A stretch of 64,000 nucleotides of DNA, taken from NCBI GenBank assembly GCA_040218045.1, contig JAVJQA010000040.1:1-64000 (forward strand), written 5' to 3'. The position numbers and the translations under genes were made by a program. The stretch comes from Marinoscillum sp040218045 (GTDB lineage: Bacteria > Bacteroidota > Bacteroidia > Cytophagales > Cyclobacteriaceae). Below, one piece after another: positions 54,046-62,511 of this stretch. Below the pieces are notes generated by a model. It saw nothing but the letters and a program-made list of their open reading frames with translations, made no database searches and was not told the origin of the DNA. How positions within the stretch are numbered: the stretch's first letter is position 1; each line of letters starts with the position of its first letter.

Positions 54046-55017
54046 ATGGAATTAGATAAAATAGAAGAAACCGATTTGCAAATGGGAGAACCAAACCTAG
54101 TGGTGTTTTCAGCAACACTCCAGTCACTTGCTTCCAATGATCGAGACATTGTAGCGGTCACGAGTGATTCCAGAGGATCAGGAAAACTGGAACCATTCGC
54201 GCAAAAATACCCGCAGCAGATCGTGGAGGTTGGTATTGCTGAGCAGAACTTGGTAGGCGTGGCTGCCGGATTGGCATCAGCGGGCAAAAAGGCTTTTGCT
54301 GTTTCTCCGGCGTGTTTCCTGTCAGCCAGGGCATTAGAGCAAATTAAAAATGACGTCTGCTATTCAGATAATCCGGTGAATTTGATCGGTATCAGTGCAG
54401 GAGTAAGCTATGGTGCTTTGGGCACCACACATCATAGTTTGCATGATTATGCGGTTTTAAGGGCCATCAATAATATTACGATAGTAGCTCCAGCCGATAA
54501 TTTTGAGACCGAGCAAGCCATCAAAAACGCAGCTGAGTCTGATAAGCCGGTTTATTTGCGCTTTGGCAAAAAGAACATGCCATTTCTTAATCCGAAGGAT
54601 AAATCCTTTGAATTTGGAAAAGGGAGGGTTGTGAGAGAAGGTGATGACCTGGCCATTATTGCTTGTGGTGAGACAGTCTACCCGGCATGGCAGGCAGCTA
54701 AAACACTGGAAGACACTTTGGGTGTAAAAGCTACGGTAGTGAGTATGCATACCATTAAGCCATTGGATACGGCACTGCTAGACAAACTCGCGGTGAATGG
54801 AAGACCAATAATCACAGTGGAAGAGCATATGGTCAATGGAGGGTTAGGTGACGCATGCGCATCATATTTGTTTCAATCGGGTTTTAGAAATCCATTCCAC
54901 ATCATGGGGATTCCTGATGAATATACGGTGACAGGTTCTCAGGTGGAAATCTTCAATCATTATGGTATTTCCCGCGAAGGGATTTTAGTTAAGGCCAAAG
55001 AAATGTTAGGAAAATAA
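54046..55017 (+). CDS. Transketolase C-terminal subunit
   Basis: A 323-residue pyrimidine-binding plus C-terminal half of transketolase. The catalytic Glu lies in IVEVGIAEQNLVGVAAGLA; FAVSPACFLSARALEQIK and GTTHHSLHDYAVLRAI are typical, and the C-terminal domain ends with PIITVEEHMVNGGLGDA. With the preceding gene it forms one holoenzyme. Ten bases separate it from the kinase gene, so isomerase, transketolase and kinase form one operon. Confidence 0.92.
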   Translation: MELDKIEETDLQMGEPNLVVFSATLQSLASNDRDIVAVTSDSRGSGKLEPFAQKYPQQIVEVGIAEQNLVGVAAGLASAGKKAFAVSPACFLSARALEQIKNDVCYSDNPVNLIGISAGVSYGALGTTHHSLHDYAVLRAINNITIVAPADNFETEQAIKNAAESDKPVYLRFGKKNMPFLNPKDKSFEFGKGRVVREGDDLAIIACGETVYPAWQAAKTLEDTLGVKATVVSMHTIKPLDTALLDKLAVNGRPIITVEEHMVNGGLGDACASYLFQSGFRNPFHIMGIPDEYTVTGSQVEIFNHYGISREGILVKAKEMLGK

Positions 55018-55027
55018 CTCAGTGCAT

Positions 55028-56506
55028 ATGTCATATATCCTGGCAATAGATCAAGGAACGAGCAGCACCAAAACCATCATTTTTGACGAATATGGTCAGG
55101 CGATTTGTAAGGGCTCTGAACCTTTGGAAACCAAATATTTAGAGGATGGATGGGTAGAGCAAGACCCTGAAGCGATCTACCAAAACGTATTGAAATCTGT
55201 TGAGCTTTGTCTCGATGCTTTTCGCGAAAAGGGTGGAAATCTAAAGGAAATCAAATGCTGCGGGATATCTAACCAACGGGAAACCTTTGTGCTATGGGAT
55301 CAGGATGGTCGACCGCTTTACAATGCTGTAGTATGGCAGTGTAAAAGATCGGTAAGTGTCTGTCAGGATTTGGAATCTAGAGGTTTGTCAAAGACACTCA
55401 AGGAAAAAACAGGTTTGATCATCGATCCATATTTTTCTGGCTCCAAAGTGATTTGGCTTTATGAAAATGATCAGGCTATCAAGAATGCGATTGATAATGG
55501 ACAGGCTTATTTCGGGAATATAGACACCTGGCTGCTCTACAAATTAACCAATGGCAAGGCGTATCTGACCGACTATACCAATGCATCTCGCACGATGTTT
55601 TTCAACTTGCATGATCTGGACTGGGATCAGGAGTTGTTGAATGAATTTGGTTTAGCTAAGCTCAATTTGCCGGATACCAAGCCCTCTTCATATGAGTTCG
55701 GAAGAACAAACATTGGCGGCTTGCTTGATCATGAGACTACCATTTCTTCGATGATAGGAGACTCCCATGCAGCAGCTTTTGGCGAGGGTTGTTTTGAGCC
55801 GGGAAGTGCCAAAGCGACTTTAGGAACCGGGAGCTCAATTTTGATGAATATTGGGGATAAACCCAAAGCATCTAAAACAGGCATGGTAACCACAATATGC
55901 TGGAGTACAGAAGATCGGGTGGATTATGCTTTGGAGGGAATTATTGTATCGGCAGGAGCTACCATCGAGTGGATCAAAAATCAATTAGGTCTGTTTGCAA
56001 ACACCAGTGAATTGGAAGCTATTTGCCTTTCTGTATCGGATAATGGAGGAGTGTATATCGTGCCGGCATTTAGTGGGCTTGGCGCACCTCATTGGCAGAT
56101 GGATCGGAAGGCGTCTATTGAGGGTCTAACCTTCAATTCTACCAAAAACCACGTGATTAGAGCTGCTGTGGAGTCAGTGCCTTATCAGATCAAGGATGTA
56201 ATAGTCGCCATGGAGGCTGACTCTGGTACTGAGCTTTCAGAGTTGAAGGTTGATGGGGGCATCACAGCCAATAAGATGCTCGTGCAATTCCTGGCTGATT
56301 TGCTTGAGCGAAAAGTAACCAACATCAAAATAGCTGATGTTTCTGCAATGGGAGCTGGCTATCTGGCCGGGTTATCAGCAGGAATCTATTCAGGAATTGA
56401 CCAGTTAAAAACTTTTAACCTGGAGGCGACAACTACTGAATCCAGAGAGCAGACCCATCAGGTAAAGGCCTATTATGAAGGCTGGTTGAAGATCATTAAT
56501 AAATAA
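55028..56506 (+). CDS. FGGY-family kinase (glycerol-kinase-like), candidate ketose kinase
   Basis: A 492-residue sugar kinase similar to glycerol kinase: ILAIDQGTSSTKTIIFD, GWVEQDPEAIYQNV, GISNQRETFVLWDQ, DYTNASRTMFFNL and the ATP block LKVDGGITANKMLVQFLADL. A GTG at 55022 opens the frame, but ATG 55028 is the more likely start. Glycerol kinase homology usually leads to a GlpK label, yet there is no glpF or glpD nearby, and the place after an isomerase and a split transketolase argues for a ketose (apulose-like or other) as substrate. Both readings remain open. Confidence 0.87.
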   Translation: MSYILAIDQGTSSTKTIIFDEYGQAICKGSEPLETKYLEDGWVEQDPEAIYQNVLKSVELCLDAFREKGGNLKEIKCCGISNQRETFVLWDQDGRPLYNAVVWQCKRSVSVCQDLESRGLSKTLKEKTGLIIDPYFSGSKVIWLYENDQAIKNAIDNGQAYFGNIDTWLLYKLTNGKAYLTDYTNASRTMFFNLHDLDWDQELLNEFGLAKLNLPDTKPSSYEFGRTNIGGLLDHETTISSMIGDSHAAAFGEGCFEPGSAKATLGTGSSILMNIGDKPKASKTGMVTTICWSTEDRVDYALEGIIVSAGATIEWIKNQLGLFANTSELEAICLSVSDNGGVYIVPAFSGLGAPHWQMDRKASIEGLTFNSTKNHVIRAAVESVPYQIKDVIVAMEADSGTELSELKVDGGITANKMLVQFLADLLERKVTNIKIADVSAMGAGYLAGLSAGIYSGIDQLKTFNLEATTTESREQTHQVKAYYEGWLKIINK

Positions 56507-56511
56507 CCAGA

Positions 56512-56550
56512 TTACATCAACCGCTTATCCAGCATTAATGGTCTCGTGTT
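56512..56550 (-). pseudogene. 3'-end remnant of a RES-domain gene
   Basis: Read on the minus strand, this stretch encodes NTRPLMLDKRLM followed by a stop. It matches the C terminus of the second RES remnant at 60658 (DTRPLILDKRLIK, stop) at ten of eleven core positions. No upstream part of the domain is recognisable, so it is a short relic. It lies directly after the FGGY kinase gene. Confidence 0.55.
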
Positions 56551-57077
56551 ATGTGCTTGATATGTTCTCAATAATGCCATTAAATCTTCTTGACACTTGG
56601 ATTTTTCTAGAAAAAGAAAAATTCTAACAATCTTATTAACCTGAGTTCGACCTTAAAATCTGAAAATAGTTTATTCAGACTAATATTTTATTCAAACCTT
56701 CGAGGTTTCCTAAGTTTAACAAATAAAAAAGACAGGCGCATATTCATTAATTCCCAGGTCTGCATTAGCATAAACCTAGAAGGTTTATGGTAAACGATGA
56801 TTATTAACCGAACTCAGGCTAATACTTCTTCACAACAGCCCTTTCGGGAGCCTGTCAATGCTATTAAGTTAAGATCATTATGTCCCTCTCCCAGTGAGGG
56901 ATAAAGGGAGAGGACCCCTTATCAACGCAGCAGGCCGCACCACCTTTCTTTGGTTTTTGATTAAAATCATGAGCGCATATGATAGGGGTTATTTATATTG
57001 TCTTCAGAGTATTTAATCTTTGTTCTACTGTCCAGTCCAAAGGGATTCATTAAATTCAAGTTTCAACTAACCCAAAA
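56551..57077. other. Non-coding stretch with hairpins upstream of oadG
   Basis: No gene that I can support. Two hairpins share the same stem, AAACCT/AGGTTT (56694-56708 and 56770-56788). A third inverted repeat, GTCCCTCTCCC with GGGAGAGGAC (56882-56915), resembles widespread CCCTCTCCC/GGGAGAGGG palindromes. The oadG promoter presumably lies in the last 150 bp, but no clear Bacteroidota -33/-7 pair was found. Confidence 0.55.
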
Positions 57078-57323
57078 ATGGACCAACTATCAACAGCTTT
57101 TACCCTATTAGGGATCGGCATGATTACCGTGTTTGTTGTTCTCTCCTTGGTGGTGATCACAGGCAACCTACTTATCCGGTTTGTAAACATCCTGAGCGTC
57201 TCTCAAGATCAGGAGTCACCATCATCTGATGAAGATCCGGGAGTCATTGCAGCCATCACAGCAGCAGTGGAGATAGTGACCCGTGGCAAAGGGAGGATCA
57301 AAAAAATTGAACGAAAAAAGTAA
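57078..57323 (+). CDS. oadG: Oxaloacetate decarboxylase gamma subunit
   Basis: An 81-residue membrane protein with one hydrophobic segment (FTLLGIGMITVFVVLSLVVI) and a charged tail with acidic then Lys/Arg-rich parts, as in OadG, which helps assemble the sodium-pumping decarboxylase. The identity rests on the segment pattern and on being followed directly by oadA and oadB. Confidence 0.88.
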   Translation: MDQLSTAFTLLGIGMITVFVVLSLVVITGNLLIRFVNILSVSQDQESPSSDEDPGVIAAITAAVEIVTRGKGRIKKIERKK

Positions 57324-57327
57324 AACC

Positions 57328-59202
57328 ATGGCTAAGGAAATAGGTTTAAGTCTTGTTTATCGTGATATGTGGCAATCTTCTGGAAAATACATGCCACGAG
57401 TAGATCAGCTGGTAAGGGTTGCAGAACCAATCATTGATATGGGATGCTTTCGTCGGGTGGAAACCAATGGGGGAGGTTTTGAGCAGATCAATTTACTGTA
57501 TGGCGAAAACCCAAATAATTCAGTTAGAAAATGGACCCAGCCATTTAATGATGCAGGAATAGAGACCCATATGCTGGAGCGCGGACTGAATGGTCTAAGG
57601 ATGTACCCGGTACCAAGAGATGTGAGGAGGTTGATGTTTAAGCTGAAGAAACTGCAAGGGACGGATATTGCCCGTTCGTTTGATGGCCTGAATGATACAC
57701 GCAACCTGAAGCTTTCGATAGACTATGCGAAGGAGGGGAGAATGATTGCCCAGGCGTCATTGTGCATCACGCATTCTAAACTGCATACGGTTGATTACTA
57801 CCTGAAAATGGCAGAAACACTCATCGATATGGGTGCTGAGGAAATATGTATCAAGGACATGGCTGGTATTGGCCGTCCAGCTTCCATGGGCAAGTTGGTT
57901 GCAGGAATCAAAGCCATGAAAAATGACATGCCAGTGACCTATCATGGCCACTCTGGTCCAGGCTTTTCCGTAACCTCAAGTTTAGAGGCTGCCAGAAACG
58001 GTGCCGACTTTATTGATGTGGCCATGGAGCCCCTTTCTTATGGTACCGCGCACGCCGATTTGATCACGGTGCACGAGATGCTGAAAGACGCAGGGTTTAG
58101 TCTTCCAGAGATTAATATGAAGGCTTACATGCAGGTCAGGTCATTAACTCAGGAATTCATCGATGACTTCCTTGGTTACTACATCAATCCAAAGAACCGT
58201 ATGATGAATGCCTTACTGATCGGGCCGGGGCTTCCAGGTGGAATGATGGGAAGCTTAATGGCTGATTTGGAAAACAACCTGAACAGCCTCAACAAGTGGA
58301 AAGAGAAACACAATCAACCAGCAATTAGTCAGGATGACCTCTTGATCAAGTTGTTTGATGAGGTTCAGGAAATTTGGCCAAAAATGGGCTATCCGCCTTT
58401 GGTGACACCGTTTAGCCAGTATGTCAAAAATGCTGCTTTGGTGAACGTCATGCAGATGGAAAAAGGGAAAAAACGTTGGTCTCTCCTTGATGATAACACT
58501 TGGGATATGCTGCTTGGTAAGTCCGGAAGAGTACCTGGGGAGATCGCTGATGAACTAAAGAGCCTGGCACAGGATCAGGAGCGAGATTTTTTCACTGGGG
58601 ACCCACAAGACTTGCAGCCAGATGCATTGGACGAATTCCGTGCGAAGATGAAGGAAAATGGTTGGGATACTGGTCAGGATGACGAAGAGTTATTCGAATA
58701 CGCCATGCACCCGCAGCAGTATGAAGCGTATAAGTCGGGTAAGGCCAAGAGTGATTTTGAGGCTGATTTAGCAAAGCGAAATCAACTTGAATCTCCTAAG
58801 GCAGAAGCTCAATCAGTGGCAGCTGCTATACCTTCAGCACCACCCAAAGACATGGACATCACTGTAAATGGTCAGGTCTATAAAGTATCTGTGAGTTACG
58901 GTGAGCAACTGGTTGCCCAAAAAGCAGCTCCGGTTGAGACTTCAGCTCCTCAACCTTCGCTCAATGGTTCCGCCAAATCAATCACTGCTCCCCTGGAAGG
59001 CAAAATCTACTTGACCAAAGATGCTGGAGAGAAACCCGTCCAGGTGGGTGATCAGATAACCAAAGGAGATATAGTTTGCTACATCGAGGCAATGAAGGTG
59101 ACCAATGCTGTAAAGTCTGATCAGGAAGGAATAGTGGTAGATGTCCTGATCAGTGAAGGTGACGATGTGTTTGATGATGACGTACTGATCAAATTAAATT
59201 AA
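57328..59202 (+). CDS. oadA: Oxaloacetate decarboxylase alpha subunit (carboxyltransferase + biotin domain)
   Basis: A 624-residue protein. Residues 1 to ~460 are the carboxyltransferase TIM barrel (LVYRDMWQSSGKYMP, ICIKDMAGIGRPASMG, TYHGHSGPGFSVTSS, ALLIGPGLPGGMMG). A Pro/Ala-rich linker follows, and the C-terminal ~75 residues form a biotinyl domain with the biotin Lys in YIEAMKVTNAV. I chose ATG 57328, since the frame's GTG at 57283 would add 15 residues overlapping oadG. Transfers carboxyl from oxaloacetate (or a related acid) to biotin for decarboxylation by OadB. Confidence 0.94.
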   Translation: MAKEIGLSLVYRDMWQSSGKYMPRVDQLVRVAEPIIDMGCFRRVETNGGGFEQINLLYGENPNNSVRKWTQPFNDAGIETHMLERGLNGLRMYPVPRDVRRLMFKLKKLQGTDIARSFDGLNDTRNLKLSIDYAKEGRMIAQASLCITHSKLHTVDYYLKMAETLIDMGAEEICIKDMAGIGRPASMGKLVAGIKAMKNDMPVTYHGHSGPGFSVTSSLEAARNGADFIDVAMEPLSYGTAHADLITVHEMLKDAGFSLPEINMKAYMQVRSLTQEFIDDFLGYYINPKNRMMNALLIGPGLPGGMMGSLMADLENNLNSLNKWKEKHNQPAISQDDLLIKLFDEVQEIWPKMGYPPLVTPFSQYVKNAALVNVMQMEKGKKRWSLLDDNTWDMLLGKSGRVPGEIADELKSLAQDQERDFFTGDPQDLQPDALDEFRAKMKENGWDTGQDDEELFEYAMHPQQYEAYKSGKAKSDFEADLAKRNQLESPKAEAQSVAAAIPSAPPKDMDITVNGQVYKVSVSYGEQLVAQKAAPVETSAPQPSLNGSAKSITAPLEGKIYLTKDAGEKPVQVGDQITKGDIVCYIEAMKVTNAVKSDQEGIVVDVLISEGDDVFDDDVLIKLN

Positions 59203-59206
59203 CAGA

Positions 59207-60397
59207 ATGGAGCTATTTGAGAAACTCTATCGGATGACAGCCATCCAAAACATCATTGAGTCTCCTCAGATTCTGCTGATGATATTAATAGCCTTCCTTT
59301 TGTTATACCTCGGCATCAAAAAACAATACGAACCATTGCTCCTAGTGCCTATCGCTTTTGGGATGTTGATTGCCAACTTTCCTGGCGGACAGATGGGGGT
59401 GGAGCAAATTGACGAAAACCTCACGCTTTATCAGATTGCGAAGCATCACGGCATCATGAATTTTGTCTATTATTCGCTGATCAAAACCGGGTTCTTACCA
59501 CCAATCATCTTTTTGGGCGTTGGTGCCCTTACTGATTTCGGCCCGATGCTCAGGAATTTGAGATTGGCCTTTTTTGGGGCTGCAGCTCAGATAGGTATCT
59601 TCACCGTGCTCATTTCTGCTGTAGCTTTTGGGTTTGATTTGAAGGAAGCTGCTTCATTGGGGATCATTGGAGGAGCTGATGGCCCTACGGCTATTTACAC
59701 CACTATCAAGTTGGCTCCCCACCTACTGGGCCCTATCGCCATAGCGGCATATTCCTATATGGCGCTGGTGCCGGTGATTATTCCTTTGGTGGTACGGTTT
59801 ACTGTTACAAAGAAAGAGCTGTTGATTAACATGAAGCAGCAGGATAAACTATATCCTCCTAAGCGACCAATTAAGAACCTGCAAACGGTGAAAATCATAT
59901 TTCCGATTGCTGTGGGAACCATCGTGGCACTATTGGTGCCCTCGTCAGTTCCGTTGATCGGTTTGTTGATGTTTGGAAACCTCGTGAAAGAAATTGGAGT
60001 GACCACTGGACGGCTGCACAAGGCGGCCTCTGATACCATCCTCAACACAGCAACGGTTTTTCTTGGGCTGGCGGTTGGAGCAACTATGACCGCCAAGGCG
60101 TTCCTCAACCTGGAAACTATTTTGATCATAGTTGGTGGTTTTATTGCTTTTGCCATTTCGATTGCAGGGGGTATCCTTTCGGTAAAAGCCTACAACCTGT
60201 TTGCTAAGAAGAAAATCAATCCACTGATCGGCGCAACAGGACTAAGCGCAGTGCCTATGGCATCACGAGTAGCCAATGATATCGCATTAAAACATGACCC
60301 CAACAATCACTTGCTACAGTATGCGATGGCCAGTAACATTTCTGGAGTAATAGGCTCTGCTGTAGCGGCTGGTGTTTTGATTAGTTTTCTGGGTTAG
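59207..60397 (+). CDS. oadB: Na+-translocating decarboxylase beta subunit
   Basis: A 396-residue membrane protein with about ten helices. The sodium-site block is IIGGADGPTAIYTTIKLAPH with the key Asp, and the later ATGLSAVPMASRVANDIALK is the second hallmark. It decarboxylates carboxybiotin while exporting sodium. Four bases after oadA. With the BASS transporter upstream it suggests sodium-based energetics for this catabolic region. Confidence 0.94.
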   Translation: MELFEKLYRMTAIQNIIESPQILLMILIAFLLLYLGIKKQYEPLLLVPIAFGMLIANFPGGQMGVEQIDENLTLYQIAKHHGIMNFVYYSLIKTGFLPPIIFLGVGALTDFGPMLRNLRLAFFGAAAQIGIFTVLISAVAFGFDLKEAASLGIIGGADGPTAIYTTIKLAPHLLGPIAIAAYSYMALVPVIIPLVVRFTVTKKELLINMKQQDKLYPPKRPIKNLQTVKIIFPIAVGTIVALLVPSSVPLIGLLMFGNLVKEIGVTTGRLHKAASDTILNTATVFLGLAVGATMTAKAFLNLETILIIVGGFIAFAISIAGGILSVKAYNLFAKKKINPLIGATGLSAVPMASRVANDIALKHDPNNHLLQYAMASNISGVIGSAVAAGVLISFLG

Positions 60398-60657
60398 TAA
60401 AACCCATTCAGAATCTGGTAAAAAGAGTTAGTTGGATCAGAGCTTTTATTCTTCTTAGTATTATCAAGATTGAAAATTTGAATGACATTATTTGCAATCT
60501 ACTTTTTCAGTCTTCAATGGACTGTTTGTCAATATCCCTAATATATCACTATATTCTTTTTCGTAATATCGAGTGTCTTTTATCATTTTAGGTTGGAAAG
60601 TTAAGTTTTGAATTCATCAAATTCAATTACACAACACTTACAGTAAGTAAACATCTG

Positions 60658-60955
60658 TCACTTAATCAGTCGTTTATCCAGTATTAATGGTCTTGTATCT
60701 ACTATTTTGATTTTAGAAAAGTCCTCGTGAAGAGGATTGAGAATGTAGTTGAACTCGGAAGACATCAATGCACTTGGTACCTTGAGGCAGAAACCTCCTT
60801 TTTTTTAAAAAATCTGTACCATAGTTGACTGTAGCTGCTACGTGAGGGTAGGCGTTCCATTCTTCTGGTAGAGACTGTGTTTCATCTACTTGCGCATTAG
60901 CTGGTAGTTGGATCTGAGCAATGTGGAGTCCCGAGTCTATTTCGATGATTTTCAT
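60658..60955 (-). pseudogene. Truncated, frameshifted RES-domain (NAD+-degrading toxin type) gene
   Basis: Read on the minus strand, the first half gives ETQSLPEEWNAYP, a RES-domain block. After a run of eight A residues (complement of 60799-60806) the frame is lost, but the next frame continues the family sequence perfectly: FCLKVPSALMSSEFNYILNP, LHEDFSKIKIVDTRPL, then a stop at 60658-60660. Removing one A restores the frame. The N-terminal ~60-70 residues of a normal RES protein (with the Arg/Tyr of the active site) are missing, since the GH28 gene begins to overlap at 60952. No antitoxin gene is present. It is a dead remnant, even if the A-run were a sequencing error. Confidence 0.83.
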
Positions 60956-62511
60956 TCACTTACCACACAATCAACCATCTGCAGCTCCTCTGATTCACAT
61001 TCTTTAAATGAGGTGGCTAGTTTGTCGCCTCCCAGGTCAAGATGCACTTCTTTAAAAAGAATGTTGTGGCTATTGAGAACCTCGATTAATGAATCAGGAG
61101 TACTGATTTTTGTATTGCGGATGGTAATATCACGGGCATCATTGATAATCATTAAATTTTCAGTTTTAGCATCCACATTATCGATTTCCAGATTGGACAT
61201 TGGAGATTCCGGGATACCTAAAATCTTCAAAAAGTGCGTCCCTCGCTCTACTATCAGGTTGGATATTTTGATGTTTCTATAAAAGGGTGTCAAATCATTT
61301 ACCGGCCTTTCCGGTAATCGGTCAGCAAGTTCACCCACATAAGCAGGAGTGCCCAACATGTCCCACTTAATGACGGTGTATTCCAGGTTCATGCGAATCC
61401 GATCGTAGTAGAGGTTTTCTCCACCTCCGCCTCTGGGTCTTCTTGTTTTGAAACGAATGCCTACACCAGTGCCATCAAATACACAGTCATGGACATAAAG
61501 GTTGCGGATGATGCCTGCCGTTTCACTTCCACACGTGATTCCTCCATGACCAGTTCTGGCCAGACAATACCTTACTATCACGTTTTCAGTAGGTTTTCCC
61601 ACTTTCAAACCATCTTCACCTCGGCCAGCTTTCATGGTAAAACAATCGTCTCCGGTACTGAGTGTGCTGTATTCTATCAGCACATTTCTGGATGACTCGA
61701 CATCTATGCCGTCACCGCGGGGTATGCCTACGGAGTTTACCGTCACACCACGTATGATCACGCCATTGCAGTAGGTTGGCACAATATTCCAAAAGGCAGT
61801 ATTCTCAAGTGAGATGTCTTCTATATAAACATTCGTACAGCTTGTAGGAGCGATGAATTTGGGAGGGAAGATCCATTCTGTTTTGGAACCATCATGAATG
61901 CGTTGGTTAGCTGGCAGATTTAAATCAACAAGTGATTCAATGGGCTCTAAGTAGCTTCGTTCTTTGATCTCTCCACCGTAAGGGCCGATCAGTAGGCCAT
62001 TTCCAGTGATGGCGATATTGTCTTGCTCAAAAGCATAAATACAAGCTCCAAGGGACATAACCTCCAGGCTCTCTACACGATTGAACACAGCAGGTTGGTA
62101 ATCTTTCACATCGGTGCTAAACTGAACTATTGCCCCATCTTCAAAATGAAGGTTTACATTGCTTTTCAGTACTATTCGTCCACTTTTCCATTTACCCGTA
62201 GGGATGACCAATCGTCCACCTCCCTGAGCACTTAGTTCAGCAATTGATTGGTTGATTTGTGCAGTAATGAGCCGGGACGAATCCAAACCCAAATCGCCAA
62301 GATGTACAGTTCTATCCGGGAAGGTAGGTTTTTTGAATTGTTGAATGTCAAAGGGTGCATTAACCGGAGCGATTGTGTCAGGTAGCATTTTGACACCAAC
62401 CTGATCTTTTGTTGGGATGGTTTCAAGTTTTGAATAATCGGGCCCAGTGGATTTTTGGCTACAGCCAATGCATAGTGCTAATATCAGTATGGCAATTTGA
62501 TACTTCATCAT
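60952..62511 (-). CDS. GH28 polygalacturonase-type glycosidase, lipoprotein
   Basis: A 519-residue beta-helix enzyme with a lipoprotein signal (IAILILALCIGC). GH28 motifs appear in order: RGDGIDVESSRNVLIEYS, LSTGDDCFTMKAGRGED with the catalytic Asp pair, and ARTGHGGITCGSETAG with the conserved His; the R-I-K motif is present in altered form (GIRFKTRRPRGG). This resembles exo-acting polygalacturonases that release galacturonate, feeding UxaB/UxaA. Its start (ATG ATG, 62508-62511) overlaps the stop of the upstream glycoside hydrolase, so the two are coupled. Confidence 0.92.
   Translation of the reverse strand: MMKYQIAILILALCIGCSQKSTGPDYSKLETIPTKDQVGVKMLPDTIAPVNAPFDIQQFKKPTFPDRTVHLGDLGLDSSRLITAQINQSIAELSAQGGGRLVIPTGKWKSGRIVLKSNVNLHFEDGAIVQFSTDVKDYQPAVFNRVESLEVMSLGACIYAFEQDNIAITGNGLLIGPYGGEIKERSYLEPIESLVDLNLPANQRIHDGSKTEWIFPPKFIAPTSCTNVYIEDISLENTAFWNIVPTYCNGVIIRGVTVNSVGIPRGDGIDVESSRNVLIEYSTLSTGDDCFTMKAGRGEDGLKVGKPTENVIVRYCLARTGHGGITCGSETAGIIRNLYVHDCVFDGTGVGIRFKTRRPRGGGGENLYYDRIRMNLEYTVIKWDMLGTPAYVGELADRLPERPVNDLTPFYRNIKISNLIVERGTHFLKILGIPESPMSNLEIDNVDAKTENLMIINDARDITIRNTKISTPDSLIEVLNSHNILFKEVHLDLGGDKLATSFKECESEELQMVDCVVSE

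Noticed and set aside
53214..55017. Split transketolase as a sulfoquinovose (sulfo-transketolase) pathway
   Set aside because: No sulfosugar isomerase pair, sulfolactaldehyde dehydrogenase or sulfonate exporter is present.
55028..56506. Glycerol kinase with a glycerol uptake role
   Set aside because: No glpF or glpD homologue is adjacent; the isomerase and split transketolase context points to a ketose. I kept this as an open alternative in the feature text.
57283..57327. GTG-initiated longer OadA
   Set aside because: It overlaps oadG by 41 bp and adds a lysine-rich stretch not expected in the family; ATG 57328 is better placed.
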